Below, in pieces: positions 15,701 to 23,637 of a DNA stretch of 36,303 bases. This stretch comes from Burkholderia dolosa. Lineage in GTDB: Bacteria > Pseudomonadota > Gammaproteobacteria > Burkholderiales > Burkholderiaceae. The position numbers and the translations under genes were made by a program. The stretch lies in the NCBI RefSeq assembly GCF_902499135.1, contig NZ_CABVPR010000062.1, positions 1-36,303 of the forward strand. The letters run 5' to 3'. Position 1 is the stretch's first letter. Every line of letters starts with the position of its first letter. The notes beneath the pieces are model-generated. The model was not told where the DNA came from, made no database searches, and worked only from the letters and a program-made list of their open reading frames with translations.

Positions 15701-16771
15701 ATGGGCGCACATGTCCCGTCGTCGCGCGATACGGCCGCCCGCCCGCGCGCGCAGCAGATCGCGCGCGCGATGCTGTACACGGCGTTCCTGCTGCTCGCGT
15801 TGTGGGTGATCCGCGATTTCATTCCGGCGATCGCGTGGGCGTGCGTGATCTCGATCGCGATGTGGCCGCTGCTCGAACGCTTCGAATCGCACCCGCTGTT
15901 CCGCGATCGGCCGACGCTGATCGCAACCGTGATCACGACCGGGATTTCGCTGCTCGTGATCTTGCCGGTCGCCGCGGGGTTCACCGAGGCGGTCGCGCAG
16001 GCGCACGACGTGCGCATGTGGCTGCACACGATCCAGGACAACGGCATTCCGCTGCCGGACGTGGTCGGCCGGCTGCCGTACGGCGCCGCGCAGATCACCG
16101 AATGGTGGCAGGCCAATCTCGGTCATCCGCTGCATGCGGCCACCGCGATGCACGGCGTGAACGGCGAGAAATTCATCGCGTTCGGCCGGCAGTTCGGCAC
16201 GAAGCTCGCGCATGCGCTGCTCGAATTCGGCTTCATGCTCGTCACGCTGTTCGTGATCCTGCGCGCCGGCCACAAGCTGTCCGGCGCGTTGCTGCATGGC
16301 GCGCGGCGCGCATTCGGCGCGTCCGGCGCGGAACTGATCGACCGGATGGTCGACGCCGTGTACGGCACGGTGACGGGGCTCGTCGTCGTCGGGCTCGGCG
16401 AGGGCGCGCTGCTCGGCGTCGCGTATGCGTTCGCGGGCGTTCCGCATGCGGCGCTGCTCGGGCTCGTCACGGCCGTCGCCGCGATGCTGCCGTTCTGCGC
16501 GCCGATCGTGTTCTGCGGCGCCGCGCTGTGGCTGTTCGTGCACGGCGCGACGGTATCGGCGGTCGGGGTCGCGGCGTTCGGCTTCGTCGTCGTGTTCGTC
16601 GCCGAGCACTTCGTGCGCCCGGTGCTGATCGGCGGCTCGACGCGGCTGCCGTTCCTGCTCGTGCTGTTCGGCATTCTCGGCGGCGCCGAGACGTTCGGCC
16701 TCATCGGCCTGTTCGTCGGCCCCGCGCTGATGACCGTGCTGACGATGCTGTGGGCCGAATGGGTCGCATGA
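15701..16771 (+). CDS. AI-2E/PerM family transporter
   Basis: 356 residues, integral inner-membrane protein with about eight hydrophobic segments, among them LYTAFLLLALWVIRDFIPAI, IATVITTGISLLVILPVAAG, LVVVGLGEGALLGVAYAFAG and FGLIGLFVGPALMTVLTMLW. The soluble loop between segments 3 and 4 (about 100-170) and the closing GLIGLFVGPALM motif are typical of the AI-2E/PerM (UPF0118) family. Members have been linked to autoinducer-2 export, Na+(Li+)/H+ antiport or permease roles; the substrate here is unknown. The ribosome binding site AGAGG (15692-15696) lies between the preceding terminator's T run and the ATG. Confidence 0.9.
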   Translation: MGAHVPSSRDTAARPRAQQIARAMLYTAFLLLALWVIRDFIPAIAWACVISIAMWPLLERFESHPLFRDRPTLIATVITTGISLLVILPVAAGFTEAVAQAHDVRMWLHTIQDNGIPLPDVVGRLPYGAAQITEWWQANLGHPLHAATAMHGVNGEKFIAFGRQFGTKLAHALLEFGFMLVTLFVILRAGHKLSGALLHGARRAFGASGAELIDRMVDAVYGTVTGLVVVGLGEGALLGVAYAFAGVPHAALLGLVTAVAAMLPFCAPIVFCGAALWLFVHGATVSAVGVAAFGFVVVFVAEHFVRPVLIGGSTRLPFLLVLFGILGGAETFGLIGLFVGPALMTVLTMLWAEWVA

Positions 16772-16816
16772 CGCGAGCCGCCGCTGCGCAGGCTCGGCGA
16801 TGCCGCGACGCGGCGG

Positions 16817-16840
16817 CATACGCGCCGGCATACGCGCCGG
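16817..16840. repeat. 12-base unit repeated twice
   Basis: CATACGCGCCGG occurs twice in direct succession in the 238-base gap between the AI-2E gene and the lipoprotein gene. I see nothing else in that gap beyond a possible TAGCAT -10 box near 16960. Confidence 0.8.
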
Positions 16841-17009
16841 CGCCGCCGCCCCGTGAACCGCAACGATTTACCGCGCACAGCCGTTCATGCGTGGATGAAA
16901 CGCGTGCATCCGCACGTCGATCGCGACATTTCTTTTCGATCCGAACCCAAAGGTCGAGTAGCATGGGGCTTTCGAACGCGCCGGCACGGCGCAGCAGATC
17001 TTCCCAAGC

Positions 17010-17369
17010 ATGCGATTGATTCCGATGTCCCGTCGCGCGGCGACGCTGTCGCTGGCGGCAAGCTGCCTGATGCTGCACGGCTGCGCATGGTTCGAGTCGT
17101 GGCTGCCGTTCTCGTATTCGCGGATGCCCGTACCGAAGGCCGCGGCCCGGCATGGCGCGACGCGCGCCGACGTCGTGCGCGCCGGCGGCAACCCGCGCAG
17201 CGTATGGATGGTCCGCAACGGCAGCGGCGTCTGCTACAACTATCTGCTCGAGCACGGCAGCGATCGCCGGCCTTACTACGTCGTGTTCGACAACGCCGGC
17301 GCGGTCACGCAGCGCGGCTTCGACACGTGCATGGACGCCGACCGGAAGGGCCGCCTCGAGCCGCGCTAG
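17010..17369 (+). CDS. Small lipoprotein with SmpA/OmlA (BamE)-like domain
   Basis: 119 residues from the ATG at 17010; a second in-frame ATG at 17025 gives a more usual lipoprotein leader (MSRRAATLSLAASCLMLHGC). Neither has a good ribosome binding site. The lipobox LMLHGC places the acylated Cys at about residue 25, so the protein is probably anchored in a membrane facing the periplasm. The mature part has the look of the BamE fold: GATRADVVRAGGNPRSVW, then YYVVFDNAGAVTQRGF. It is far from other assembly genes, so it is probably a paralogue and not BamE itself. A pair of Cys (about 75 and 107) in the mature domain may form a disulfide. Confidence 0.8.
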   Translation: MRLIPMSRRAATLSLAASCLMLHGCAWFESWLPFSYSRMPVPKAAARHGATRADVVRAGGNPRSVWMVRNGSGVCYNYLLEHGSDRRPYYVVFDNAGAVTQRGFDTCMDADRKGRLEPR

Positions 17370-17377
17370 GCGATCGT

Positions 17378-17394
17378 GCGGCCGGCACGGCCGC
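17378..17394. terminator. Short hairpin between convergent genes
   Basis: GCGGCCG-GCA-CGGCCGC is a perfect 7-bp stem between the lipoprotein stop (17369) and the SDR stop (17410). No T run follows on either strand, so terminator function is uncertain. Confidence 0.3.
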
Positions 17395-17409
17395 CGGACG
17401 ACCGGACGG

Positions 17410-18204
17410 TCAGGCGATCGTCTCGACGACGCCGCCGTCCACGCGCAACGCCGCGCCCGTCGTCGCGGACGCCTGCGGCGAACACACGTACACGACCAGG
17501 TTCGCGACTTCGTCCGGCGTCGCCGGCCGCTGAATGATCGAGCTCGCGCGATGATTGCGCACGAAATCGACCGCGACGTCGTCGACGCTGCGGCCCGTTT
17601 CGTCGGCGGTGTCCTTCAGCATCGTGCGCACGCCTTCGGACAGCGTCGGCCCCGGCAGCACCGAATTGACGGTCACGTTCGTGCCGGCCGCGAGTTTCGC
17701 GAGTCCGCGCGCGATCGACAGCTGCGCGGTTTTCGAGAAGCCGTAGTGGATCATGTCGACCGGAATGTTCAGGCCCGATTCCGACGAAATGAACACGACG
17801 CGCCCCCAGTTGCGTTCCAGCATCCCTTTCAGGTAGTGCCGCGCGAAGCGCACGCCCGACATCACGTTCATCTCGAAGTAATGCGCCCATTCGGCGTCGT
17901 CGACGTCGAAGAACGGCTTCGGCCCGTAGATGCCCGCATTGTTGACGAGGATGTCCGCGTCCGGCGTGTGCTGCACGACGCGTGCGACGCCGTCCGCATC
18001 GGACAGTTCGGCGGCGACGCCGTCGACGTCCGCGCCGGGCACCGCGGCGCGCAGCTGCGCGAGCGCCGACTGCACCGACGCGTCGCTGCGTCCGTTGACG
18101 ACGACGCGCGCACCGGCGTGCGCGAGTCCTGTGGCGATCGCCAGCCCGATGCCGGCGGTGGAGGCGGTGACGACCGCGGTCTTGCCTTTCAGATCGATGT
18201 GCAT
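17410..18204 (-). CDS. SDR-family NAD(P)-dependent oxidoreductase
   Basis: 264 residues, classical short-chain dehydrogenase/reductase. The cofactor glycine motif is TASTAGIGLAIA (about 13-24), followed by ILVNNAGIYGP (about 85-95). The catalytic Ser is in VVFISSESG (about 137) and the Tyr/Lys pair in YGFSK (about 152-156). The C-terminus VDGGVVETIA is also typical. Substrate unknown. VNGRSD after the second strand suggests NADP preference, as Arg follows the strand end. The ATG at 18204 lacks an obvious ribosome binding site. It is divergent from an AraC-family regulator, which is its likely controller. Confidence 0.9.
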   Translation of the reverse strand: MHIDLKGKTAVVTASTAGIGLAIATGLAHAGARVVVNGRSDASVQSALAQLRAAVPGADVDGVAAELSDADGVARVVQHTPDADILVNNAGIYGPKPFFDVDDAEWAHYFEMNVMSGVRFARHYLKGMLERNWGRVVFISSESGLNIPVDMIHYGFSKTAQLSIARGLAKLAAGTNVTVNSVLPGPTLSEGVRTMLKDTADETGRSVDDVAVDFVRNHRASSIIQRPATPDEVANLVVYVCSPQASATTGAALRVDGGVVETIA

Positions 18205-18373
18205 GAGCGTTACGAAAGAGGGTGGACGAAACCCGCCGCGCGTGCCGCGGCGGCCGGAACTCCAGCTTAGGCGAATCCGCGCGATCCGGCAGCGAAGCCG
18301 CGGCGCGCCGGTTGCATCGTGCGGCGCCGTCTTGTACGGTGTGCGTTCGTCGTTCGTTCCGGGAGCCTGCCGC

Positions 18374-19219
18374 GTGAGCCGTTCCGTCCACAAAACTGCC
18401 GTACCGTCGCCGTTCTGGCGCGATGCCGCGCTGCCGTTCATCGAGGCGCGCACGGTCGACGACGGGCGCGCGATCTGCTACGCGAAGCACACGCACGACA
18501 CGTTCTCGGTGGGCGCGATCGTCGGCGGCACGAGCACGTATCTGAACGGCGCGACGAACGCGCACGTCGGGCGCGGCGTGCTCGTGATCATCGATCCGGA
18601 ACAGGTGCATGCGTGCAATCCGTACGGCCCCGATGCGTGGGCATACCGGATGGTCTATGTCGACGTGCCGTGGCTCGCACGTCTGCAGCATTCGCTGGGC
18701 CGCGATCCGAATACCGACTTCCACGGCTTTGCGGCGAAATCGACCGAGCGGCGCGACCTGTTCGCGCAATTCGGCCGTTTCTACCGCACGCTCGTCGCGC
18801 CGCGCGTCGATCCGCTCGGCAAGGAGAGCGCGGCGGTCGAGTTCTTCACGCGGCTGCACGGCGCGCTCGATCGCGACGTGCCGCACGTACGGCGCGGCGA
18901 CGACAACGCGAAGCTCGCGCGCGCGGCCGACTATATCGCCGCGCATTGCCGCGACGCCGTCACGCTCGATGCGATCTGCGCGGCGGCCGATCTGTCGCCG
19001 TCGTACCTGATCCGTGCGTTCAATGCGCGCTACGGGATGACGCCGCATGCGTTCCTGATCGATCGCCGCGTGCAGTACGCGCGCGCGGAACTGCGCCGCG
19101 GCCGGCCGATCGCCGACGTCGCGCTCGACGCAGGCTTTGCCGATCAGGCGCATTTCCAGCGCGCGTTCCGGCGAATCGCCGCTGCGACGCCCGGACAATA
19201 CCGAAGCGCCGCGAGCTGA
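18374..19219 (+). CDS. AraC-family transcriptional regulator
   Basis: 281 residues from a GTG at 18374 that has CGGGAG nine bases upstream. The N-terminal cupin-like effector domain (about 20-160) includes KHTHDTFSVGAIVGGTSTY and VLVIIDPEQVHACNP. The C-terminal double helix-turn-helix domain (about 180-280) includes AVTLDAICAAADLSPSYLIRAF (written here as two pieces: AVTLDAICAAADLS and PSYLIRAF), then the signature DVALDAGFADQAHFQRAFRR and PGQYR. It is divergent from the SDR gene (169-base gap) and convergent with a LysE exporter. AraC regulators of this type are often found beside LysE exporters, so either neighbour may be its target. Confidence 0.92.
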   Translation: MSRSVHKTAVPSPFWRDAALPFIEARTVDDGRAICYAKHTHDTFSVGAIVGGTSTYLNGATNAHVGRGVLVIIDPEQVHACNPYGPDAWAYRMVYVDVPWLARLQHSLGRDPNTDFHGFAAKSTERRDLFAQFGRFYRTLVAPRVDPLGKESAAVEFFTRLHGALDRDVPHVRRGDDNAKLARAADYIAAHCRDAVTLDAICAAADLSPSYLIRAFNARYGMTPHAFLIDRRVQYARAELRRGRPIADVALDAGFADQAHFQRAFRRIAAATPGQYRSAAS

Positions 19220-19255
19220 GCGCCGCGCCGGCGCGCACCGTCCGAGCGAAGCGCG

Positions 19256-19843
19256 CTACACGTCGAGCAGATACAGTGCGCTGCCGGCCAGCAGCAGCGC
19301 CATCAGCCGATTGAAGATCCGCATGCGCCGCGCGTTCGCGAGCCGATGCCGCAGCGACGCGCCCGCATACGCCCAGCACGCGATCGACGCGAAGCAGATC
19401 ACCAGATACAGCGCCGCGAACTGCCAGACCTGCGCGCGGTCGCCGTCGGCGACGTACGCGCCCATCGCGGCCACGCACGCGAGCCACGCTTTCGGATTCA
19501 GCCACTGCATCGCGGCGCCGGTCGCGGCCGACGGGCCGGTTACGGGCGCGTCGGCCGACAGCCGGCCGTCGTCGAGCGCGAGCCGCAGCGCCATGTACAG
19601 CAGGAACGCGATGCCCGACCATTGCGTGGCCGTGGTCAGTACGGGCCAGCGCACCAGCGCCGCGTGCAGCCCGAGGCCGATCAGCAGGAACAGCGCGACG
19701 AAGCCGAGCGTCGCGCCGGCCGCATAGCGCAGGCTCGCGCCGAGGCCGTGACGCGCGCCCGCACTGAGCGCGACGATGTTGACGGGACCGGGCGTGATCG
19801 ACGACGCGAGTGCGAACGCGGCCATCGAAACCAGCATGCTCAT
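19256..19843 (-). CDS. LysE/RhtB family amino-acid exporter
   Basis: 195 residues, about six membrane helices. The family signature is near the N-terminus: SSITPGPVNIVALSAGARHG (about 14-33). Other typical parts are FLLYMALRLAL (about 80) and AAMQWLNPKAWLACVAAMGA (about 110). Family members export amino acids or similar small metabolites. The ATG at 19843 has an excellent GGAGGT ribosome binding site, which is part of a 9-bp inverted repeat described separately. It is convergent with the AraC gene (36-base gap). The substrate cannot be predicted from sequence. Confidence 0.92.
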   Translation of the reverse strand: MSMLVSMAAFALASSITPGPVNIVALSAGARHGLGASLRYAAGATLGFVALFLLIGLGLHAALVRWPVLTTATQWSGIAFLLYMALRLALDDGRLSADAPVTGPSAATGAAMQWLNPKAWLACVAAMGAYVADGDRAQVWQFAALYLVICFASIACWAYAGASLRHRLANARRMRIFNRLMALLLAGSALYLLDV

Positions 19844-19850
19844 CCGTTAC

Positions 19851-19879
19851 CTCCATGCGAATGTCGAAACCGCATGGAG
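19851..19879 (-). promoter_or_regulatory. 9-bp dyad overlapping the LysE ribosome binding site
   Basis: CTCCATGCG (19851-19859) and CGCATGGAG (19871-19879) are perfect inverted repeats with an 11-base loop. On the minus-strand mRNA the 3' arm is CGCATGGAG and its GGAG is the start of the GGAGGT ribosome binding site, 7-12 bases before the ATG. It could be an RNA hairpin that hides the ribosome binding site or a DNA operator. Confidence 0.6.
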
Positions 19880-19928
19880 ACTAACGGCGCGGCGCGTGCC
19901 GGTATTGAAGAAAACTGCCCTCGACCGC

Positions 19929-19954
19929 GCGCTACGGCAACGCGCTACGGCAAC
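19929..19954. repeat. 13-base direct duplication at the end of the kinase gene
   Basis: GCGCTACGGCAAC occurs twice in succession. The copy at 19942-19954 contains the kinase stop codon (TAG, 19947-19945 on the minus strand). Confidence 0.85.
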
Positions 19955-21411
19955 GCGCGGCGCGCGTGCGCGGCCCGCACGTCGTGCACGCGGGCGGAAT
20001 CGGCCGGGCCGGGCGCGTCGGCGGTGCGCAGCGGGCCGTCCGCGCACGGCTGCGCCGACACCGAGAAGCCGAACGTGTTGATGCCGCCGTCGCACGACAC
20101 GAACACGCTGCCGCCATGCATCTCGGCGACCGCCTTGACGATCGACAGCCCGAGCCCGTGGTTTTCGTTGCTGTTCGCGCGCGCTTCCTCGAGCCGGTAG
20201 AAGCGTTCGAACACGTGCGCGCGCCGCGCCGGATCGATCGGCTCGCCGGGGTTCGCGACGGCCACGTCGACGAGCGCGTCGCGGCGCGCGATCGTCACGG
20301 TCAGCGTCGAGCCCGGCACCGAATGCTGGATCGCATTGATCAGCAGGTTCGTCATCGCGCGCCGGAACAGCGACGGGTCGACCGCCGCATGCGCGTCGCC
20401 GTGCAGCTCGGCGCGCAACAGCGCTTCGTCGAGCGGGATTTCGAGGAAGTCGAGCATGCGCCGCACCTCGTCCGCGAGCGACACGTGCTTCAGGTCGGTC
20501 GCGCGCTCGCCGCGGTCGCTGCGCGACAGGAACAGCATGTCGTTGATGATCACGCGCAGCCGCTCGAATTCCTCGAGGTTCGACTGCAGCGTCTGGCGCA
20601 TCCGGTCGACCGAGCGGTCGCGGCTCGTCAGCGCGACCTGCGTCTGGCCGATCAGGATGCTGACCGGCGTACGCAGCTCGTGCGCGACGTCCGCATTGAA
20701 CGCCTCGAGCCGCGCGTAGGTTTGCTGGATGCGTTCGAGCGCGCCGTTGAACGACGCGGCGAGCTCGCGCAGCTCGGTCGGCAGCGCATCGGTGTGCAGC
20801 CGCTGGCGGCGGTTGGTCGCGCTGACGGCCGCCGCGTCCTGCGACAGCCGGTCGAGCGGCGCGAGGCCGAAGCGCGCGACCGCGCGGCTCAGCAGCAGCG
20901 TGATCACGGTCGCCGTCGCGATCAGCGCGGCGAGCGTCCAGCCGAAGCGGCGCAGCATCCGCTGCGTGCGTTCGCACGAGGTCGCGACGATCAGCTTCAG
21001 CGGCGGCCGCTCGCCGCTGCCGGCCACGGCAACCGTCTTCGTCATCACGTCGTAGCTGCTGCCGTTCAGCGCATAGCGCTGGAACGCGCCGGCCGGTTCG
21101 CCGACCGGCACGCCGTCGACCGGGCTGCCGAAACGGAACGCGGGATCGGCGCCGTCGACCTGATAGCGCGTCGAGCCGTCCGGCGGCTCGAGATCGGCGA
21201 GCTTTTCCTGCATCAGGCGGCCGCGCGCGCTCGTGGTCGCATGCGATACGATCATCTCGGCCACTTTCGCGCGCGTGTCGATCGTCGCGCGCAGCTCGGC
21301 GAACAGCTGCCGCTCCATCAGCACGAACAGCCCGCAGCCGACGAGCGTAAACACGAGCAGCGACACGATGCCGAACATCGCGGACAGCCGCAGCGCAATC
21401 GAGCGTCTCAT
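19945..21411 (-). CDS. Two-component sensor histidine kinase, heavy-metal-sensor (CusS/IrlS) type
   Basis: 488 residues. A first membrane helix (about 10-32), a periplasmic domain of about 130 residues, and a second helix (about 165-185) are followed by HAMP and the kinase core. The phosphorylated His is in FNADVAHELRTPVSILI (about 241), the N box is NLLINAIQHS, and the ATP-lid segment is VFERFYRLEEARANSNENHG then LGLSIVKAVAEMHGG. The NPGEPI variant of the G1 box and the overall layout fit the CusS/CzcS/IrlS group. The ATG at 21411 overlaps the response-regulator stop as ATGA, so translation is coupled. The C-terminal tail after the ATPase domain (about 30 residues) is non-conserved. It is the last gene of the efflux operon. 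Confidence 0.93.
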   Translation of the reverse strand: MRRSIALRLSAMFGIVSLLVFTLVGCGLFVLMERQLFAELRATIDTRAKVAEMIVSHATTSARGRLMQEKLADLEPPDGSTRYQVDGADPAFRFGSPVDGVPVGEPAGAFQRYALNGSSYDVMTKTVAVAGSGERPPLKLIVATSCERTQRMLRRFGWTLAALIATATVITLLLSRAVARFGLAPLDRLSQDAAAVSATNRRQRLHTDALPTELRELAASFNGALERIQQTYARLEAFNADVAHELRTPVSILIGQTQVALTSRDRSVDRMRQTLQSNLEEFERLRVIINDMLFLSRSDRGERATDLKHVSLADEVRRMLDFLEIPLDEALLRAELHGDAHAAVDPSLFRRAMTNLLINAIQHSVPGSTLTVTIARRDALVDVAVANPGEPIDPARRAHVFERFYRLEEARANSNENHGLGLSIVKAVAEMHGGSVFVSCDGGINTFGFSVSAQPCADGPLRTADAPGPADSARVHDVRAAHARRALP

Positions 21412-22103
21412 GCGCGCCTCTCGCCGTCGCCGTCGTCGCGCGCCTCGAGCACGTAGCCCATGCCGCGGATCGTATGCAGCAGCTTGTCCGCGAACGGGCC
21501 GTCGAGCTTCGCGCGCAACCGCTTGATCGCCGTTTCGACGACGTTCGCGTTGCTGTCGAAGTTCACGTCCCACACGAGTTCCGCGATCGTCGTCTTCGAC
21601 AGCACTTCGCCGCTGCGCCGCGCGAGCACGCCGAGCAGCTGGAACTCCTGCGCGGTCAGGTCCAGACGCGTGCCGTCGCGCGTCGCGCGGCGGCCGATCA
21701 GATCGACGCGCAGGTCGCCGATCGAGATCAGCGTCGATTCCTGAACGCGTGCGCGGCGCGTGAGCGCGCGCAGCCGCTCGATCAGCTCGAGGAACGAGAA
21801 CGGCTTGGTCAGGTAGTCGTCGGCGCCGCCGCGCAGCCCGCGCACGCGGTCGTCGACGCGGTCGCGCGCGGTCAGCATGATCACCGGCGTCTGCTTCTGC
21901 GCGCGCAACGCGCGCAGCACGCCGAAGCCGTCGAGCTTCGGCAGCATCACGTCGAGCACGACCACGTCGTAGTCGAATTCGACCGCTTTCCATGCGCCGT
22001 CCTCGCCGTCGAGCGCGGTATCGACGACCCAGCCTTCCTCGGTCAGGCCGCTTTTCAGGTATTCGACGACTTTCGGTTCGTCTTCGACGATCAGCACTTT
22101 CAT
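21408..22103 (-). CDS. OmpR/PhoB-type response regulator, CusR/IrlR-like
   Basis: 231 residues. The receiver domain has the acidic pair VEDE (8-9), the phosphoacceptor Asp in VVVLDVMLPKLDGFG (about 51), Thr in IMLTARD, and Lys in YLTKPFSFLELIERL (about 101). The C-terminal winged helix includes LDLTAQEFQLLGVLARRSGE and the recognition region NVVETAIKRLRAKLD. This is full length and intact. It overlaps the kinase gene by four bases and lies 35 bases after the outer-membrane component gene. It probably controls the RND operon in response to the compound sensed by the kinase. Confidence 0.94.
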   Translation of the reverse strand: MKVLIVEDEPKVVEYLKSGLTEEGWVVDTALDGEDGAWKAVEFDYDVVVLDVMLPKLDGFGVLRALRAQKQTPVIMLTARDRVDDRVRGLRGGADDYLTKPFSFLELIERLRALTRRARVQESTLISIGDLRVDLIGRRATRDGTRLDLTAQEFQLLGVLARRSGEVLSKTTIAELVWDVNFDSNANVVETAIKRLRAKLDGPFADKLLHTIRGMGYVLEARDDGDGERRA

Positions 22104-22138
22104 GTTCGAATCCGTTGTCCGGGGCAATCGTGTCAAGG

Positions 22139-23632
22139 TCAAGGGGACGTCGCCGGCGCCGCGGCCGCGACCTCGGACGGCGCCGCGCCGTCCGCCGCGC
22201 GCACGTCCCAGCCGCCGCCGAGCGCCTTCGCGAGAAACACGACGAGCGCCGCGCGCTGGCCCTGGATCTGTACGGCCTGGCGCTCGCTCGTCAGCAGTTG
22301 CTGCTGCGCGGTCAGCACGTCGATGAACGGCGTGAGGCCGCCCGCGTAGCGATCCTGCGCGAGCGACACGAGCCGGCGCGCGTCGTCGACCGCCGCCGAT
22401 GCCTGCTGCGCGGCGGCGCCGAGCACCGACAGGCCAGTCACCGCATTTTGCACCTCCTCGAATGCGGTGAGCACGGTCTGACGGTAATGCGCCTGTGCGG
22501 CGACGTAGCCGGCCTGCGCGAAATCGACGCCGGCTTTCAGCTTGCCGCCTTCGAACAGCGGCTGGCCGACCGACGCGCCGATCGACCACAGCAGCGCGGG
22601 CACGGTGAACAGCCCGGCGAAGCGCGTCGCGTCCCAGCCGATGTCCGGCGACAGCGCGATGCGCGGAAAATACGCGGCGCGTGCGACGCCGATCTGCGCA
22701 TTCGCTGCCGCCATCGCGCGCTCGGCCGACGCGACGTCGGGCCGCCGCTGCAGCAGATCGCTCGGCAGCCCGGTCGGCAGCGCGGGCGCGCGAATCGGCA
22801 CGACGCGCGGCGGCAGCGAGAAGGAGGGCGCCGGCGTGCCGACGAGCGTCGCGAGCGCGGTCTCCACCTGCGCGCGCTGCCGAAGCAGCAGCTGCGCCTG
22901 CGTGCGCGTCGCGTCGAGCTGCGCGCGCTGCTGCAGCAGGTCGAGACCCGACACCGCGCCGAGGTCGTGGCGCGCGCTCACGTAGTCGAGCGCCTTCTGC
23001 TGCAGATCGATCGAGCGCCGGACGACGTCGATCTCGGCATCGAGCGCACGCAGCGCGAAATAGCTCGACGCGAGATCGGCGCTCAGCACGACGCGCGCGT
23101 TCGCGAAGTCGTCGCGCGCCTGTTCGGCGCTCGCCTGCGCGGCCTCGACGCTGCGTCGCACACGGCCGAACAGGTCGGCTTCGTAGCTGACGCTCGCGCC
23201 GATCTGCACGTCGTTCTGCACGGTCGACATGCTCTTCGTCGCGTAGCTGGTCTGCGGCCGGTCGCCGGAGATCTTGAAGCGCTGACCGCTCGCGGTCAGC
23301 GCGACGGCCGGATACTGCGCGGCGCCAGCGGACGCGAGCGTCGCTTTCGCCTGGTCGTAGCGCGCGGCGACTTCCTTCAGGCTCTGGTTGCTGCGCAGCG
23401 CGTCGGCTTCGAGTGCGTCGAGCTGCGGATCGCCGAACGCGGTCCACCACGCCGGATCGAGCGGCGCGCGCGCCGGCGCGGCAGGGTGCCAGTACGCGTC
23501 GGCCGGGTCGAGCCGCCACGCCGCCGGCGTGTCGACGTCCGCGCGCCGGTAGTCGGGGCCGACCGTGCAGCCGCCGACGGCGGCGGCCGCGACGATCGCG
23601 GCAACCGCGGCGGGCCGCGCGCGTGCGCGCAT
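22139..23632 (-). CDS. NodT-type outer-membrane efflux lipoprotein
   Basis: 497 residues, the usual length for outer-membrane factors such as OprM. A lipoprotein signal ends in AAVGGCTVGPDY, so Cys about 22 is acylated. The two OEP domains have the expected coiled-coil helices and repeats: first half with SNQSLKEVAARYDQAKATLA and YEADLFGRVRRSVEAAQAS, second half with LLQRRPDVASAERAMAAANA and VGQPLFEGGKLKAGVD. The Ala/Pro-rich C-terminal tail is non-conserved. It forms the outer channel of the tripartite pump. It begins five bases after the membrane-fusion gene, so it is cotranscribed. Confidence 0.95.
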   Translation of the reverse strand: MRARARPAAVAAIVAAAAVGGCTVGPDYRRADVDTPAAWRLDPADAYWHPAAPARAPLDPAWWTAFGDPQLDALEADALRSNQSLKEVAARYDQAKATLASAGAAQYPAVALTASGQRFKISGDRPQTSYATKSMSTVQNDVQIGASVSYEADLFGRVRRSVEAAQASAEQARDDFANARVVLSADLASSYFALRALDAEIDVVRRSIDLQQKALDYVSARHDLGAVSGLDLLQQRAQLDATRTQAQLLLRQRAQVETALATLVGTPAPSFSLPPRVVPIRAPALPTGLPSDLLQRRPDVASAERAMAAANAQIGVARAAYFPRIALSPDIGWDATRFAGLFTVPALLWSIGASVGQPLFEGGKLKAGVDFAQAGYVAAQAHYRQTVLTAFEEVQNAVTGLSVLGAAAQQASAAVDDARRLVSLAQDRYAGGLTPFIDVLTAQQQLLTSERQAVQIQGQRAALVVFLAKALGGGWDVRAADGAAPSEVAAAAPATSP

Positions 23633-23637
23633 CGCGC

